Assembly: GCA_003255025.1 (NCBI GenBank)
Contig: QANY01009110.1
Coordinates: 1,674,001 to 1,738,000 of the forward strand
Source: Datisca glomerata
Taxonomy: Eukaryota; Streptophyta; Magnoliopsida; Cucurbitales; Datiscaceae
DNA length: 64,000 nt
Reading direction: 5' to 3'
The notes under the pieces were generated by a model that saw only the letters and a list, made by a program, of their open reading frames with translations, searched no databases and was not told the DNA's origin. Position 1 is the first letter of the stretch; every line of letters begins with the position of its first letter. Shown here in pieces: positions 12,963 to 26,400 of the stretch. Position numbers and translations under genes: made by a program.

Positions 12963-15580
12963 ATTTAAATCTCAGAATAAAAGATTTTGATTGTTTAAAA
13001 TAAAATTTATTTGAGCTTCTTGTATTAAGTGTGTGATCACAACCGTTAGTTGGATAAAGTAAGAGAGTCTCCGCGAATATTATTGTCATACTTTTTGTTG
13101 AGGTGACATATGCCATGGTTGTAATGGTTCCCATTTATTTATTTCCTAAGTTAGTTGGATTAAAAAAATTATCATTTTGATAATTCAGTTGATTTAGCCG
13201 ATATTAAATTTCAACTTAAAAAAACTGTACGCACTCTCAGACACTTGCACACACAAGTAATAATTTAAAATTATTACAATGAGTGATATAAGAATAATCA
13301 CATATCAATATCAATGTTTTATTAAAAAATGAAGAGGGGCATACCAGGAAGAGGAATTTGTATAATGATACGCGTTGTAAAGGAAGTTGTAAATAGATTG
13401 TCATGTTGGTTTTGCAAATATGAGTAAACATGGTAACTGAAACAAGAATATTGATGTAAAAAATCAGTTTACTTTGTTAAGCTTTCGTGACTACCCCTGG
13501 TGATAGACCGATGGTAAATGTTTAACTAAGCTTATGAAATACATTGGACAATTGCCTGATAATTAGTGAATGAATATTTTCACACGATAATTAGACTGGT
13601 GTGGTTGGTTGAGACTCACACTCATATTTTAAAAGTCATAAGTTAGAGTCATATTTTTCTTGTCTCTTTATAAAATTTATAATGTACTTTGATTGAGAAA
13701 AAGGGCTAAATAATATATGCTATCTACTATGAATAAATTGAAATAAAATCTCTTTCTGCTGAGATCTTATTCACCTTTGAAAACGGACAGAACATGTTAA
13801 TTCAGCACAAACGCTGAGGAAAAAAATCCTTCTGACTATTTTTTTTTAGTTTAGTTCATGTTATACAGATAAAATATAATCACTTCCTATTCCTGACAGG
13901 AGGGGGTCAGTAGATCCCGCTTTAAATAAAAACTATTTGCTTTAATATTTTGATTAATTCATTGTCAAAATCTTTCAAACTATCATATCTGGTTTCGTAA
14001 AGTTGATAAATTATGACTAAAGAAGAGTTAATATACTTTCTTTTTCCCTGAAAAGCATAATTATGTTTACACTTTAAGGTGGCAGTGTGTCAGGAAATAA
14101 AATTCTGGTGATTATGTGCAGGAAAAAAAGACTTAGGGGTGGTAACGTGCAAAAAGCACGAAATTTTGGGAGTTCAAGTAAAATTTACTCGAAGTAATAT
14201 CTCAATGTATGTATCATTTTGATTCTATTGTTTAAGGTACTTGTAAACACACACTGTGATCATAATTATAGATGCCGAAAATTTATTGTTAAAGTGTTGT
14301 CATATGTCGTTAGGTAATTAAATGATAAATCTGATAATAAAATAAAAGAGTGAACATAAGAGTATCGATTTGATACCGGTGTGATACCTAATCAATTAGA
14401 CATCAACGCTTAAGTCAGTAATAATGTTGACAACGTGAGGTTAGAGAGCTAAAGAATGAATACCTGATGAATGAGTTATGCAACTTATATTTATAAGGAG
14501 AAGCCGTTGACTTTTCAAAGAAAGCCAACGAATCTGAGTCGGACTCGAGACTAATCTAATGACTTTAATGATTATAAACTGAGATTTAGACCGAATCAAT
14601 TCTAGGCGTCTACAATAATTATGATAGCATAAGATATATCTAATGAATTATGTTGTAGCTTAAATCTGGCGAACACTTGTGCCATGTGAGTGGATAGATT
14701 TCATGTACATAAAGCATGTAATGAACTCAATAACAAATGTCACAATTGCAATAGAATAAGAATAAGCTCGAATATATTTACAGGAGATAAACTGGTTTGG
14801 CCAATGACCTTTTTGCGATACGTGTCAGGTGTCTTTTTCTCTCATAATTAGTGGAATGTAATAAATGATGATTTGATAAATCTAACTTAAAGTGAATGAC
14901 ATTGACATGATAAATGATGATTGAAGATATATTTTATATCGTTATATTCTCATTCGACATATGAAAGATTTAATGCGATCAAATGATGACGGGCTTCCTA
15001 AGCCTGGTGGTGTCCATGAGCTCAAATATTGCTCTTACATGTCCCCGGTGGGAAGGGTATCGAGGCCACAAGATGGGGGACTTGGTAAAACAGGCCCCTC
15101 ACATGACTAGAGGTATGAGTGGGATAATGGGCACATGGCATACGTTTATAAGTCTTTAGAGAATAATATGATAAGTTGAATTGACATAATACTTAAAATT
15201 TTTATGCACTCACATCATAAAAATGTGATTTTGAATTATGATATTATAAAATCTCATAGAATTTGTATATTTGGCAAAAAACTTATCTATATGGATATAT
15301 ATATATAGACACACTATAATGTAATATAATTATGTGTCCAAGACAGCAGCTACGTTAGTCCACTAATTAACCAAACTTTATCGTCATATTAAAAAGCATC
15401 ACATGGTTAAAACTAAATCAAAGTAATTTGATTTCTAAGCACAAAAGGCCACAGTTTCAAAAGTGACTTTTAACTGTGCTCTTTAATTATGCAGTTAGAT
15501 TCTATTTGACCAAACTGAAGGAAAGCCCTCCAAAGTAAAAAGACCAAAACAACAAAAGAATCCCACTCTCTTTATGGAAT
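12963..15580. other. Intergenic DNA; only a possible SINE seen
   Basis: No gene is supported. A tRNA-head-like stretch at 13594-13690 is listed separately. The GC-richer patch at 15040-15110 has no open frame or recognised motif. Confidence 0.4.
13594..13690 (+). mobile_element. Possible tRNA-derived SINE head
   Basis: TGGTTGGTTGAGACTCACAC resembles an A box, and about 40 bp on AAGTTAGAGTCAT resembles a degenerate B box (GGTTCGANTCC), the spacing expected of a pol III internal promoter. A pyrimidine-rich tail follows. The match is weak and I could not delimit the ends or a target duplication. Confidence 0.3.
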
Positions 15581-15583
15581 AGA

Positions 15584-15768
15584 CCTCTCCTGTTCCGTGA
15601 ACGGACGATCGAGATCTGAAAATGAAAGATAAAAAAAAAATATATGTCAGAAAAAATAGAAAGAGGAAAGTGGAGATCTAGACCATTTGTTTTGAAAATG
15701 GACGACTCAGATTGTACAACATAACTTCTTGTGGAGATTCCCCAACAGGAGGGGATCCGAGTCCTTCT
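15584..15768. mobile_element. Possible small MITE with CTCTCCTGTT-type inverted ends
   Basis: CCTCTCCTGTT near 15587 is matched by AACAGGAGGGGA near 15745 in inverse orientation. The internal ~150 bp is AG-rich and non-coding. Ends and target duplication are unclear. Confidence 0.35.
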
Positions 15769-15984
15769 CTTTAAGTTACAAGTTTTTCATCGTCCAATTT
15801 CTTTAAACTGCGAGATTAGTCGGTGCAAATGATTAGGCTTCTGAAAGTGCACCAAGAAAACAAATCATGATCGTTTCCTGTTTCGCTAAACATGAGAGAA
15901 TTACATTACACTTGGGTCTAAATAGACGGTCTAAATATTGTCTGAACCGATGACTCAGATCTAGTTAACATCATCTCTTATGGG

Positions 15985-16620
15985 CCATTTGGTTCACATA
16001 ATCTAGAATGAGCATCGTAATTCAATTGCTGATAATTCAATTATATGCAATTCAATTGCTTGTAAAATAAGTTTGTCATGTTTGGTTATGCATGATAATC
16101 CATGATGCGATGAGTGATAATTAATTATTGTTATATTTGATATATATTAACTTGTGTTGTAAATTTGTGTAAATAACAAGAAGTTACTTAAATGCCATTT
16201 TAGTCATATATTATCTAAAAAATATTTTGGCATACAATTTTAACATTAATTTTTAATTAATTTTAATTAATATGTAAATAAATTAATATTTCAAAACTAA
16301 ATTTATCAAATATTTTTAATCAAATTAATAAATATAAGAGATATAATAAAAAATTCACTTGAACTTTTTTTTAGCATTAATTTTAATTATTTTTATTAAT
16401 ATTGCTAGACTAAACTTTAATAAATTTAATTTTAACTAAATTAATAAAATGATTTTTTATTAATATTTTAATTAAAATAAAAAATAAATTAATAAAATGA
16501 ATTTTAATTAATATTTAAATAAGTTAATAATGCTAGACTAAATTTAAAAGAAATAATTGTAATTAATTTAATAAAACAAGAGACATAATAAAAAACATTT
16601 TCACGTGAAATTTTAACCTT
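15985..16620. mobile_element. MITE-like element, family A, copy 2 (right end lost)
   Basis: Starting CATTTGGTTCACATAATC, it matches the element at 5285-5873 in order and orientation: CATCGTAATTCAATTG near the left end, then TTGTGTAAAT, AAGAAGTTACTTAAATGC and ACAATTTTAACATTA. The right terminal inverted repeat is not recognisable, so the end is approximate. Confidence 0.55.
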
Positions 16621-19600
16621 AATTTTAATCAACAGGATATGATCTCATTCAAAAAATACCACTATGATATATTATATATTCTTAAAGCCCTTTTTCAACT
16701 AAACATTTCTATTTTTTACTTTCTATAAAATTACAAAATCTTTTTGTCAACGAAAAATATATTACAGAATCTATTAAAATTAAATTCCATAAATATAGAT
16801 GTGGATTTGAGTGTTTAACGACTATTTTCATTATTTATATTAATAATATATATAGCCAAAGAAAATAAATAATTATTTTCTCAACTCTCCAAATATAAAG
16901 ACCCGCATTATGTACAATAGAATTTGGTAAATGATTGCCATTTTTTTGGTAAATAAGAAGTATAATTGCCACGTTACTTTAACCTATTCACCAAAATTAT
17001 TGGCATTCATACTTGTTAACCATTATAGCTTACTTTATGTACGACCAGGTGTTCGTGAAAATGCCAACAAGAACTAATGACATGCCATTAAGAATAAGAC
17101 ACGGCACCGCTAGTCTGCTAGCAGCGAAGCGAAGCTAAACTTAGGCACATGCGCCTCTCCTAGTTGCTATTTTAGCAGCGTGAGCGACCCTAACTTAAAA
17201 AGCGCACACTTAGTCAAGTGCGCTTAGATAGTTAGACCTATATATGAATGAGTAGGGTAGCCCACAATTTTTTCTCATTCTTTATAGTTAATTGTACGTA
17301 ATTAATAATAAAATGTTAGTATCAATTTTCTCTTTTTGCTATGATATGATAATGTAGAAAGTTAATTTTAGATGCTTTTTTAACTTTTAACATGTGAGGT
17401 AATATAAATATATAAAATGATTTAGGTGTTCAATTTTATCGTGACATGAGATATAATATAAAATTAATTTTTTTTGTATGTGAGGAGAGAATTCTCCTTG
17501 CCCAAATGGATGAACTGACTCAATTGTTTGTCGCCGTACGTTATAATTTTAATAAATTTTCTACTTTCATTTAAAAGATTTATGACCTAGAAGTTGTTTA
17601 CTAAATTACAAAAATTATCGTAATAGTTTCGATTGTGGTTTTGTCAAAACTAAAAGAAAAATTCACAAAATTTTAATAAAACAATACGCCCAAGAATGAT
17701 TCCTATACTTAGACATCTTTGTCGGGTTGGAAATTTTAAAAGAAATGAAAAATAGAAAGAAAAATGGGTTACAATTTACACACAGAAGGAAACAAATAGA
17801 AAAAAAGGAAATCAAATAATAATTTTACTTGTGGAAGAAATGTAGATAAAAAAGGAAATAAAGTTATGAAAGAAAATTCAAAATAGTATTAATAGTGAGA
17901 TTGCTCTTCCGCTGAAAAAATTAAGCATTAATATTGTCTTTACTTACGGAGAACAAACTATATCTTTATCTATAAAATTAATTAATTAAAATTATAATAC
18001 TTGACAAAAATCAAGTAATTTTTAGAATAAGATTGTGAGAAAGTAAGATATCTAAAAACTATAAACACGTAAAATTAAATATGTTAATACCCTCTAAAAA
18101 ATAGTAAAGATATCTTTCATTTTTCTTTCTACCAAAACATAAATAATGGTTGAAACTCCACATTTTCTAGGTATCTTCATAAAGATAACCCTATATCTAC
18201 TCTACCAAACATCCCAAAGTATTCAAATGACAAGTGGTGAAGCATTTTTCAATTGTAGGTTGATCATCACATGTAAACTTACATGTTTATGTGTATATTA
18301 AACTATAGGTTATATTAAAAAGCAGCCGTTTTTTCTCGGAAAGAAGGCCACGAAATAGCCACGTGCATGCAATTTTGCATTGTTTTTGTTTTAGGTTTTA
18401 GTTTCTTTTTTCTTCGAAGCAAGAGTGAAGTTGATTTCTGGAGATGGGGATAGATGGTTCAAATAATAACGTAATGCTTTCTTGTCCTCATAAATTGAAG
18501 ATTTATATAAGTATTTTGATAACAGATTCTTAGTCGTTCTAACAGCAAATAACAATTCGATGAATCAAACTCGTTAGATTTGATTTAAACGATTAATAAG
18601 AAAAATAAAAATAAAAAGTAAAAGATAAAGAATTATATATTTTTATTATTTTTAGAAGAGCAAATTTATATCGATCAGAAAAAGATTAAATGACTCTCAT
18701 CTTAAATATCACTCTACCATTGTTTTAGTAACGATGTAGAAGTTGTGTATGTAGTACATTATTGGATCAACTTATAAACCTATATGAATTCACACATTGG
18801 TCTGCCCAAATCTACCATCAAAGATGGAAAAAGTCAAAAGAAACTGTGTAAAAGGCAGCTGCCTCTTTGTAAACCTAAAGGATGAAAACAAAGTCATAAC
18901 ACATGGAATTCTAAGTGCACCTCCAATTTGTCCTGCTCCTGTATCCGGAAAATTATCCACCCTATGTTATAATTTATTTAGATTATTAATTCTGAGGTTT
19001 TATAATAATAAATAATTTAAATTTAATTTTTTTCATCGATCTGAACTGTTAATAACGGTACATAAAATCTCATAAACACGACGTCTCTATTTTTGATAAA
19101 TGAGAGATAATCATCGTCTGATGAAAAACTGGAATTAATAATGCCAATAAATAGTATTGAAATTTAGCCTTATTTGTTATAAGCATTTGTCCTTTGGGTA
19201 GATGCAATAAAGGAAATTTGGTAATTACCGGCTTCCATTATTGAATCAAAGAAAATGAGATATAAATTTTGACTGTCTATACTTCCTTTGATTTTGCTTT
19301 CCTCATAACGCCTGTAATTAATATATGTATAGAGCCACTAATATCTTCGTCTTCCTCAAGAAACTAGAATAAAATATTTTCCCACTTTTATATACGCGGT
19401 TAAAAAATAATATTTAGGGAGTATAAAAAAAATAATATTTTTAGGATAAATAACGATAGTGCCACCCAACTTTCAGTCATGTTGTATTTTTAATGTCTCA
19501 CGTTTGAAAAACAACACATTAGTCACTCAACTTTTATAAAAGGTTTTACTAGTAGTTTAATTTTAAATATATGTTAAGATCAATCGACCAGAGGAACATC

Positions 19601-20100
19601 TGTAGGTTGCACGGTTTTTGTCTAACACGCATTTGCTTGATTAAATTTTATGGCTGATTGAATCTTAAACGAAGACTATTGACACTGATGGATTTCTTAA
19701 CATTTTCTAACGTTCATCTTAATTTAATATGAATGTTGATTTCATTGTGCTCTTATTTATCTTAGAAAATAATCATGTGGGCTGTCATTTGTACAAGAAA
19801 TTAGCCATGTGACTAACATGTGTTCCTCCCATGCATTAAATAGTTATAAAAAGCTGTTTAAAATTAGACTACTGATACTTTGATAATGCGTTTTATTATT
19901 GCACAAATACTAAATTGTATATATGAAAGAAAAACAGATAAGGCAAAAAGCGTGGAAAATGGTACTGATTGATTACCCAAATAGAAAAATTAAAATTAAA
20001 TTAAGATTTGCATTTGCATGTAATGTGGTGTACACGTGCATTTGGGTTTAGCTTAATTTTCTTTAAAGCTTTAACCTTTTTATTTCCTTGGCACATTTGG
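16621..20100. other. Intergenic DNA upstream of the PRAF-type gene
   Basis: AT-rich, with no exon-like frame, RNA gene or clean element boundary found. The 72-codon frame at 18797-19015 has no recognisable domain. The last kilobase probably holds the promoter of the gene that starts at 20467, but I could not single out a TATA box. Confidence 0.45.
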
Positions 20101-20296
20101 ATTGACAGTCCTCTTTGTTTCTATCTCTCTCTATCTCAGTTTCTCTCTCTCTGCACGACCCACGATGTGAATCAACAGTAATGGAAAGAACAGGTTCACT
20201 CTCAAAAGAGCAGAGGGGAAAAGAGAGAGCCCCATTAAATCACAAACCCGACTAAAAGAAAAAAACATTATAATCTCTCTCTCTCTCTAGAATTTC

Positions 20297-20374
20297 ATGA
20301 CTCTGTGACTCTGTGCAAAGCATATGAAGCGTCTTTCTTCTGCAAAACTTGGTTCTCACACATTCCCCTGTTAA
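20297..20374 (+). promoter_or_regulatory. Two short upstream ORFs in the leader of the PRAF-type gene
   Basis: If transcription starts in the CT-rich stretch at about 20110-20290, the leader contains ATG ACT CTG TGA (20297-20308) and a 16-codon frame at 20324-20374. Both end before the main start. Such upstream frames commonly reduce translation of the main frame; here that is inference only. Confidence 0.4.
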
Positions 20375-20466
20375 GGTTTCATTTTTGGGCGAACCAAAGC
20401 CTTCTCATTTCTGCTTCCTTCTGTCTGCCAAAAGCTCTCTCTTCCATGAAATTGTTTTTGCCCAAA

Positions 20467-23400
20467 ATGGGTGAACAATCTTCCCTCACACTCCCAATTG
20501 ACAGAACTGTTGAACAGGTCCTCCCCCCTCTTCGTTTTTTCTTCTGTTTTTGCTTTTGTTTTTGTTTTCCCACAATTTCCCGGAAAATGTGATTTTTTTC
20601 TCTCTGTTGACACGGTGGACTCGGTGGAGTGTTAAGGCTCTGTTTCTTCGAGAAATTTATTGGGTTGCTGAGAAAAATTTATGCAAGTGAAAAAATCAAA
20701 CTTCTACTCGTTGCTAGCACTTTGGCGGCTCAAACTGATTTTCTCAAGTGAAACTAACGACTTCTACTAGTATTTTATCTAACTTTTTTTTTTCAATTTT
20801 ACTTCTGGGTTGCTCATGTAATGTTTATATGGTAGAGATTTTAGAATGTATCTTCTCAAGTATATTTTAGCTTTCATTGTGCAAAAAATGAGTATTTTTT
20901 AGCTTATTTTGTTGTAATGTTAACCCCCCCCCCCCCCCCCCCNNNNNNNCCCCCCCCCCCCCCGCGTTTAACATTACAGCTGCTCTACAAATGAATGTGT
21001 TGTAAGTTATAAAGCTGTAAAGGTGAACTGCTGATTAAGTATTTTCATTTTAATAAATTACTTGAATTTATTCTCAAAATTTAATTTTTCTTCATAGGAT
21101 GTTGAAATAGGTGTAAATCTGAGTTTGTTTGGTAATTGAGACTGAATCTTGGTCAAGTCTTGATCATTATGAAATGGGAAAAGGATGATTTAAAATTTCA
21201 AGCTTCTTTTATTTAACGTGAAGTCATTTTATGGTGAAGTTCCTTGAAGAATATTCTGAATCTATGTACACAGTAGAATACATGCTGCTGTTAATTATAA
21301 TTTCTAGATTTGTCTTTGCTATTAAAACTTTGTTTTAAGTCTTTGCAGGCAACTGTGTCTATGAAGAAAGGTGCCTATCTTTTGAAATGTAGGCGTAAAG
21401 GAAAACCCAAATTCTGCCCTTTCCGGCTTTCCATGGTACGCTTATGATTGATTACTTAATGACACTCTTTAACCATGTTTTGCTGTAATCGATTTATAGT
21501 TGTTGCATAGATAAATATATTTATACTTGTCAATGGTAAACTTTTAGCATCTTTGGTAAATTTTTAGTAGACCATTTGTGGGATTTGGAAGCTGCATCAT
21601 AAGGCGATAGTAAGATTTCAGATTCATGTAAATATATCATGTAATTTATTTGACCCTTAGCAATAACATGTGAATAGTTGGCATTGTTAATGTCTAATAT
21701 TTTCATTAATTGGTTTTTTCCTGCCCATCTTTTCCTTTTGCTCAGAAATCACTCTGAATAACATTGTTAGTTATTTGAAGAAGTATCTGTCCGTATCGTT
21801 TGAGAAATCAGCTGAAAATTGTGAGAAATATGAGATGGTTGCTTTGTCTGTTTTCTTATCCCGCTCAAGATGAACAACTCATGTCTGGATTCTATGTGCT
21901 CTTTTTATTAACAATTTGCAGAACTTATCTTGTCTAGGCCGAAAAAGCTATGGTTTCTGTTTTAGCACTAAAAATGCAGTCCTAGAAAAAGCTGGTTGAG
22001 ACACAATTTAGTTCAAGTCATTTGAATCATGCACCTTTACAATGTGATGAATGGTTGCAATGCAGAGGCAAATGAAACAATTTATCAATGGGAAATTAAG
22101 AGTTCTTTTCGTTTGATAATGATGAACTAAGGCACATTTTTAGCAAATATTTTACAAGGATATCAAATTGACGAGCTGGATGAAGAAAGTTATAATGTTT
22201 TTCTTTATTAGAATTCCCTTTTTTGGCTTTGATTTCTATATCAAGTCTGTCAGTTGAAACTAGAATTTCTAACCTGACAGTTCGGTTGCTTAAGAATCGA
22301 CCTGACTGTATATATATACACTTTTCAACCCCCTGGCGAGTTATGGTTATTTAGTTGAAAAACACGATGGTAGAGAATTATAGCATTGAACTTTTCCGTT
22401 TCCCTTTTTGTCTCAGGATGAGAAATATTTGATTTGGTATTCAGGACATGAAGAAAAACAGCTGAAATTGAGCACGGTTGCAAATATTATACCTGGACAG
22501 AAAACTGTATGTAGAAAGACAAAATGCCTTAAAGCCTTTTTTTGTAATATTTATTTTTACTGTAAACGCTCATTCTTGTTGTACGCAGTTGTGTTTTCAG
22601 AAGCAACTTCATCCAGCGAAGGAGTCTCAATCGTTTTCACTTATATATGCTAATGGGGAACGCTCACTTGATTTGGTAATCTTAGTATTATAGTTTTAGT
22701 TGATCTCCAGTTTGACTATTACTTATAGCTCTCGTATTCTTTCTCTGTGTATTATTTATTACATAGATATGTAAAGACAAGGCACAGGCCGATTCTTGGT
22801 TTCTCGGGCTAAAATCTGTAATATCAAGGAATCGCCATCCTCGAACATCAGATAGTCCGAGGAGCCTCAGAGGAATACAATCTTGTCTCACTAGTCCTGC
22901 TGGTTTTATTCGAAGAAAGCATAATCTTGGACTTCTCGAGGACGCGACAGAGTCATCCCAGGTTCTAATAACCATAATCTTCTCGTAATTTTCTGATTAT
23001 TTCTTCAGTTTTTGATTTCTTGCAATGATATCTTGTCTCCAAAAGCATAATTTTGGATAATGGATGTATCTGCAAAGTCATGAGTTGATCAGTGCTAATT
23101 AATTAGGAAACGCGAATTAAAATTGTCGAATTGCTATTGTGAACTGAGAAAGATTAAATTCATCGCATAGTTTAAAAAACGGCTTGGACCTATGACTTTT
23201 TGACCTCACTACAATAGTTTGCTTTTGTATTCTAAATCGGTGCCTGCTTTTAGAGAAGTTGCGAAATGGTTCCTCGTCGGGAACTTCTCTTTCAAGTTTT
23301 TGTTTTAACCACCTCTCGTGGAGTCAACTTTTATGACATTGAGACTCTAATAAGTAACCAATTCAATTGGGCTACACGAGTACGTGTATAATTTCATCTA

Positions 23401-26400
23401 TGCTGGCACAATTTTGGGATAAATTTCCCAGACTGTCTTTTCTAATTGATATACGCATCCTTTTGGGCCTAAATGTATTTTCTGGGTCCTCTTTTATAAA
23501 TCTTCCAGTGGTGTACTCACTTATAGGATTCATTTGCGTATGGCTAAGCCGCATTTACGTATAAAAATGCTAGTTCTCTCTCCGTGCATTTGTATTAGCT
23601 TATTTTACATTAATCATGATTTCAATTTGATTATGTCGTTCTACATTTGAAGGTGCGCAGCTTGTGCAGTAGTCCTTCTCGTACACAGTCGGACAGGCGT
23701 CTTTCTGATGGTTTGTCACATTCTGATTCGATTGTTTCGGATGTACAGAGTACGGTATTGGATATCTCCAAACCGTATTCTCCATATGTTGAACCTAATG
23801 TTTTCAAGAAGAGGGTACCGATACATGTTGACCATAGATCTGTAAATGGGTCTACGAGAATTGAAAAAAAGGATATTCTGAAAGACGTATTGATATGGGG
23901 GGAAGGGATAGAAGGAGGATTCATCGGTGGTGGGATCCACGATTCTGGCACGCATGCTCTATTACCGAAACTACTAGAATGCACTACAATGTTGGACATT
24001 GAGAGCATGTCTTTAGGAGCGAAACACGCCGCCTTAGTTACCAAACAAGGGGATGTCTTTTGCTGGGGTGAGGAGAAGGGTGGTAGGCTCGGACATAATA
24101 TAAATATTGATTCAAACCGTCCGAAACTAGTCGACTCCCTTAGTGGGGTCACTGTGAAATCCGTCGTGTGTAGCGAATATCAAACGTGTGCTTTGACAGA
24201 TTCCGGTGAAGTTTATACATGGGGTGATAACTGTTTTACAAATCAGTGGTTGCCAAGGAAACTGTCCGGTACATTAAACGGCATAACTGTATCTAGTGTT
24301 GGTTGTGGAGAATGGCATATGGCTGTAGTATCGACTTCTGGGCAGTTGTTTACGTACGGAGACGGAACGTTTGGGGCTCTAGGGCATGGGAATCTTCAAA
24401 CCTTTCATCAACCGAAAGAAGTCGAGTCTCTCAAGGGCTTATGGGTGAAATCTGTCGCATGTGGTTCGTGGCATACGGCTGCTATCATTGACGTCATGGT
24501 TGATCGTTTTAAATTTAACGATGTAGGCGGGAAACTGTTCACGTGGGGTGACGGTGATGGAGGGAGGCTCGGGCATGGAAACGACGAGAGAAAGCTTCTA
24601 CCGACATGTGTTTCGATTCTCGTTGATCACGATTTCGTTCAAGTTTCTTGCGGACGAATGTTGACTGTTGGGCTTACCAATACAGGCGTGGTTTATACAA
24701 TGGGGAGTTCAGTTCATGGACAACTAGGGAATCCAAAGTCCAACGATGCGTCCATATCAGTTGCTGTAGGGAAACTTAAAGAAGAGTTTGTTAAGGCGAT
24801 ATCGTGCGGCTCTTATCACGTTGCCGCGTTGACATCAGGTGGGAACATTTATACGTGGGGTAAGAATTCAAATGGACAGTTGGGATTAGGCGATACCGAA
24901 GAAAGATGCTTACCGACTTTTGTGGAAGCTTTGGAAGGCAAGGTGGTAGAAAGCATAACTTGTGGATCAACCTTCACTGCCGCAATATGTTTACATCAAT
25001 CAATTTCTTCAAAAGACCAATCAACTTGTAACGGATGTAAATTGCAGTTTGGGTTCACTAGGAAAAAGCACAACTGCTACAACTGTGGTCTTCTGTTCTG
25101 CAGAACATGCTGTAATAAAAAGAGCATGAATGCTGCTCTGGCGCCGAAGACTAAAGCTTTTCGAGTGTGTGATCTGTGCTTTAATAATATGCATAGGCTC
25201 ATCAATTCGGGCAGACTACCAAACCGGGAAGCTCAGAATCTGAAGATTCTAGTAGCTCAGCAGAAGGCATGTCTTATTGAAAAAGAAGATAGAGGAGTAC
25301 TCGGTTTTAAACATGGTAACGAAGAAATGCTTTTGGAAAGATCGTTAAAAGCTCGACGTTGGGGACAAGTTCCATGTCCTGATGTATTTAAGGCACAATG
25401 TAGGAAAAGTTCTGCTTCGCATTTTCCTTCAACGCAGTGTCAACCATCCGAAGTTGCCACAGCTCAACCTATTTCCAATGCCATGAATCCCGATAAAGGT
25501 GGTACTTTGAAGTCTGATGAGATTTCAATCGAAGAAGTACGGAAGCTGAGAGAAGAGGTAATTTGATCTCCGATGCGAGTTTGTCTTTACAGTTATATTG
25601 AACTGAGTATACATAAAATTCAACACCTCTCTTTTGTGGATTTTTATTACATTTTAAGTAAATGTCGGGTGAATATCTGTTCATGAAAGGCAAAAGTTTG
25701 ATCACTGTTAGGAGAGGAGGATGTTCTCAGTTTACATCTACAAATTGATTTTCATTTCCGGGTTCCGTTATTTATTTATTTTTGGAATTTGCAATGTCTG
25801 ATGAAGGCAAAGAGCCTTGAAATGCAATGTCAGATTAGAGGTGAGAAGATAAAAGAGTGTAACCGAAAAATCGAGGAAACTTGGTCGTTGGCAAGGGAGG
25901 AAGCTGCTCAATGTAAGGCTGCAAAGGCCGTTAGCAAAGCTTTGGCATTACGGGTATTGTTTTTCAGTCACAAGCTCTCCTTTCGGATTTTCCGTTCTTT
26001 TACGCTCACATACAGTGAACAACCAAGATGTCATGTTCTTTTACGCTCACATACAGAGAACACCCAAGATGTCATTTATAGCAAGAACAATCTTTCCAAA
26101 CCCTTATGGCCAAATTTATTGTTTACTTAGGGAGATATGGTTAGATTGAAGTAGAATGTGTTAGATCATTTCGTTCCAATTTTCACGTCTCACGCTTTTG
26201 CTTTTACGTAAACATGAAATAACTGTGGATTTTTAATTTCGGTGCAATTTTCTAACTTTTTATTGTATGTACCCATTTTGTTGCCCGTTTGATTGTTTTG
26301 GTGGTTTTTTTCCCAAGTTGGTGATTATTTCTCATTATTTTATCATAATAATACAATTTGCAGCTTCATCTGATGTCAGAGAAAGTTTCTAATGGAAGAG

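Noticed and set aside
23631..24152. 173-codon minus-strand frame
   Set aside because: Antisense shadow of the large RCC1 exon of the PRAF-type gene.
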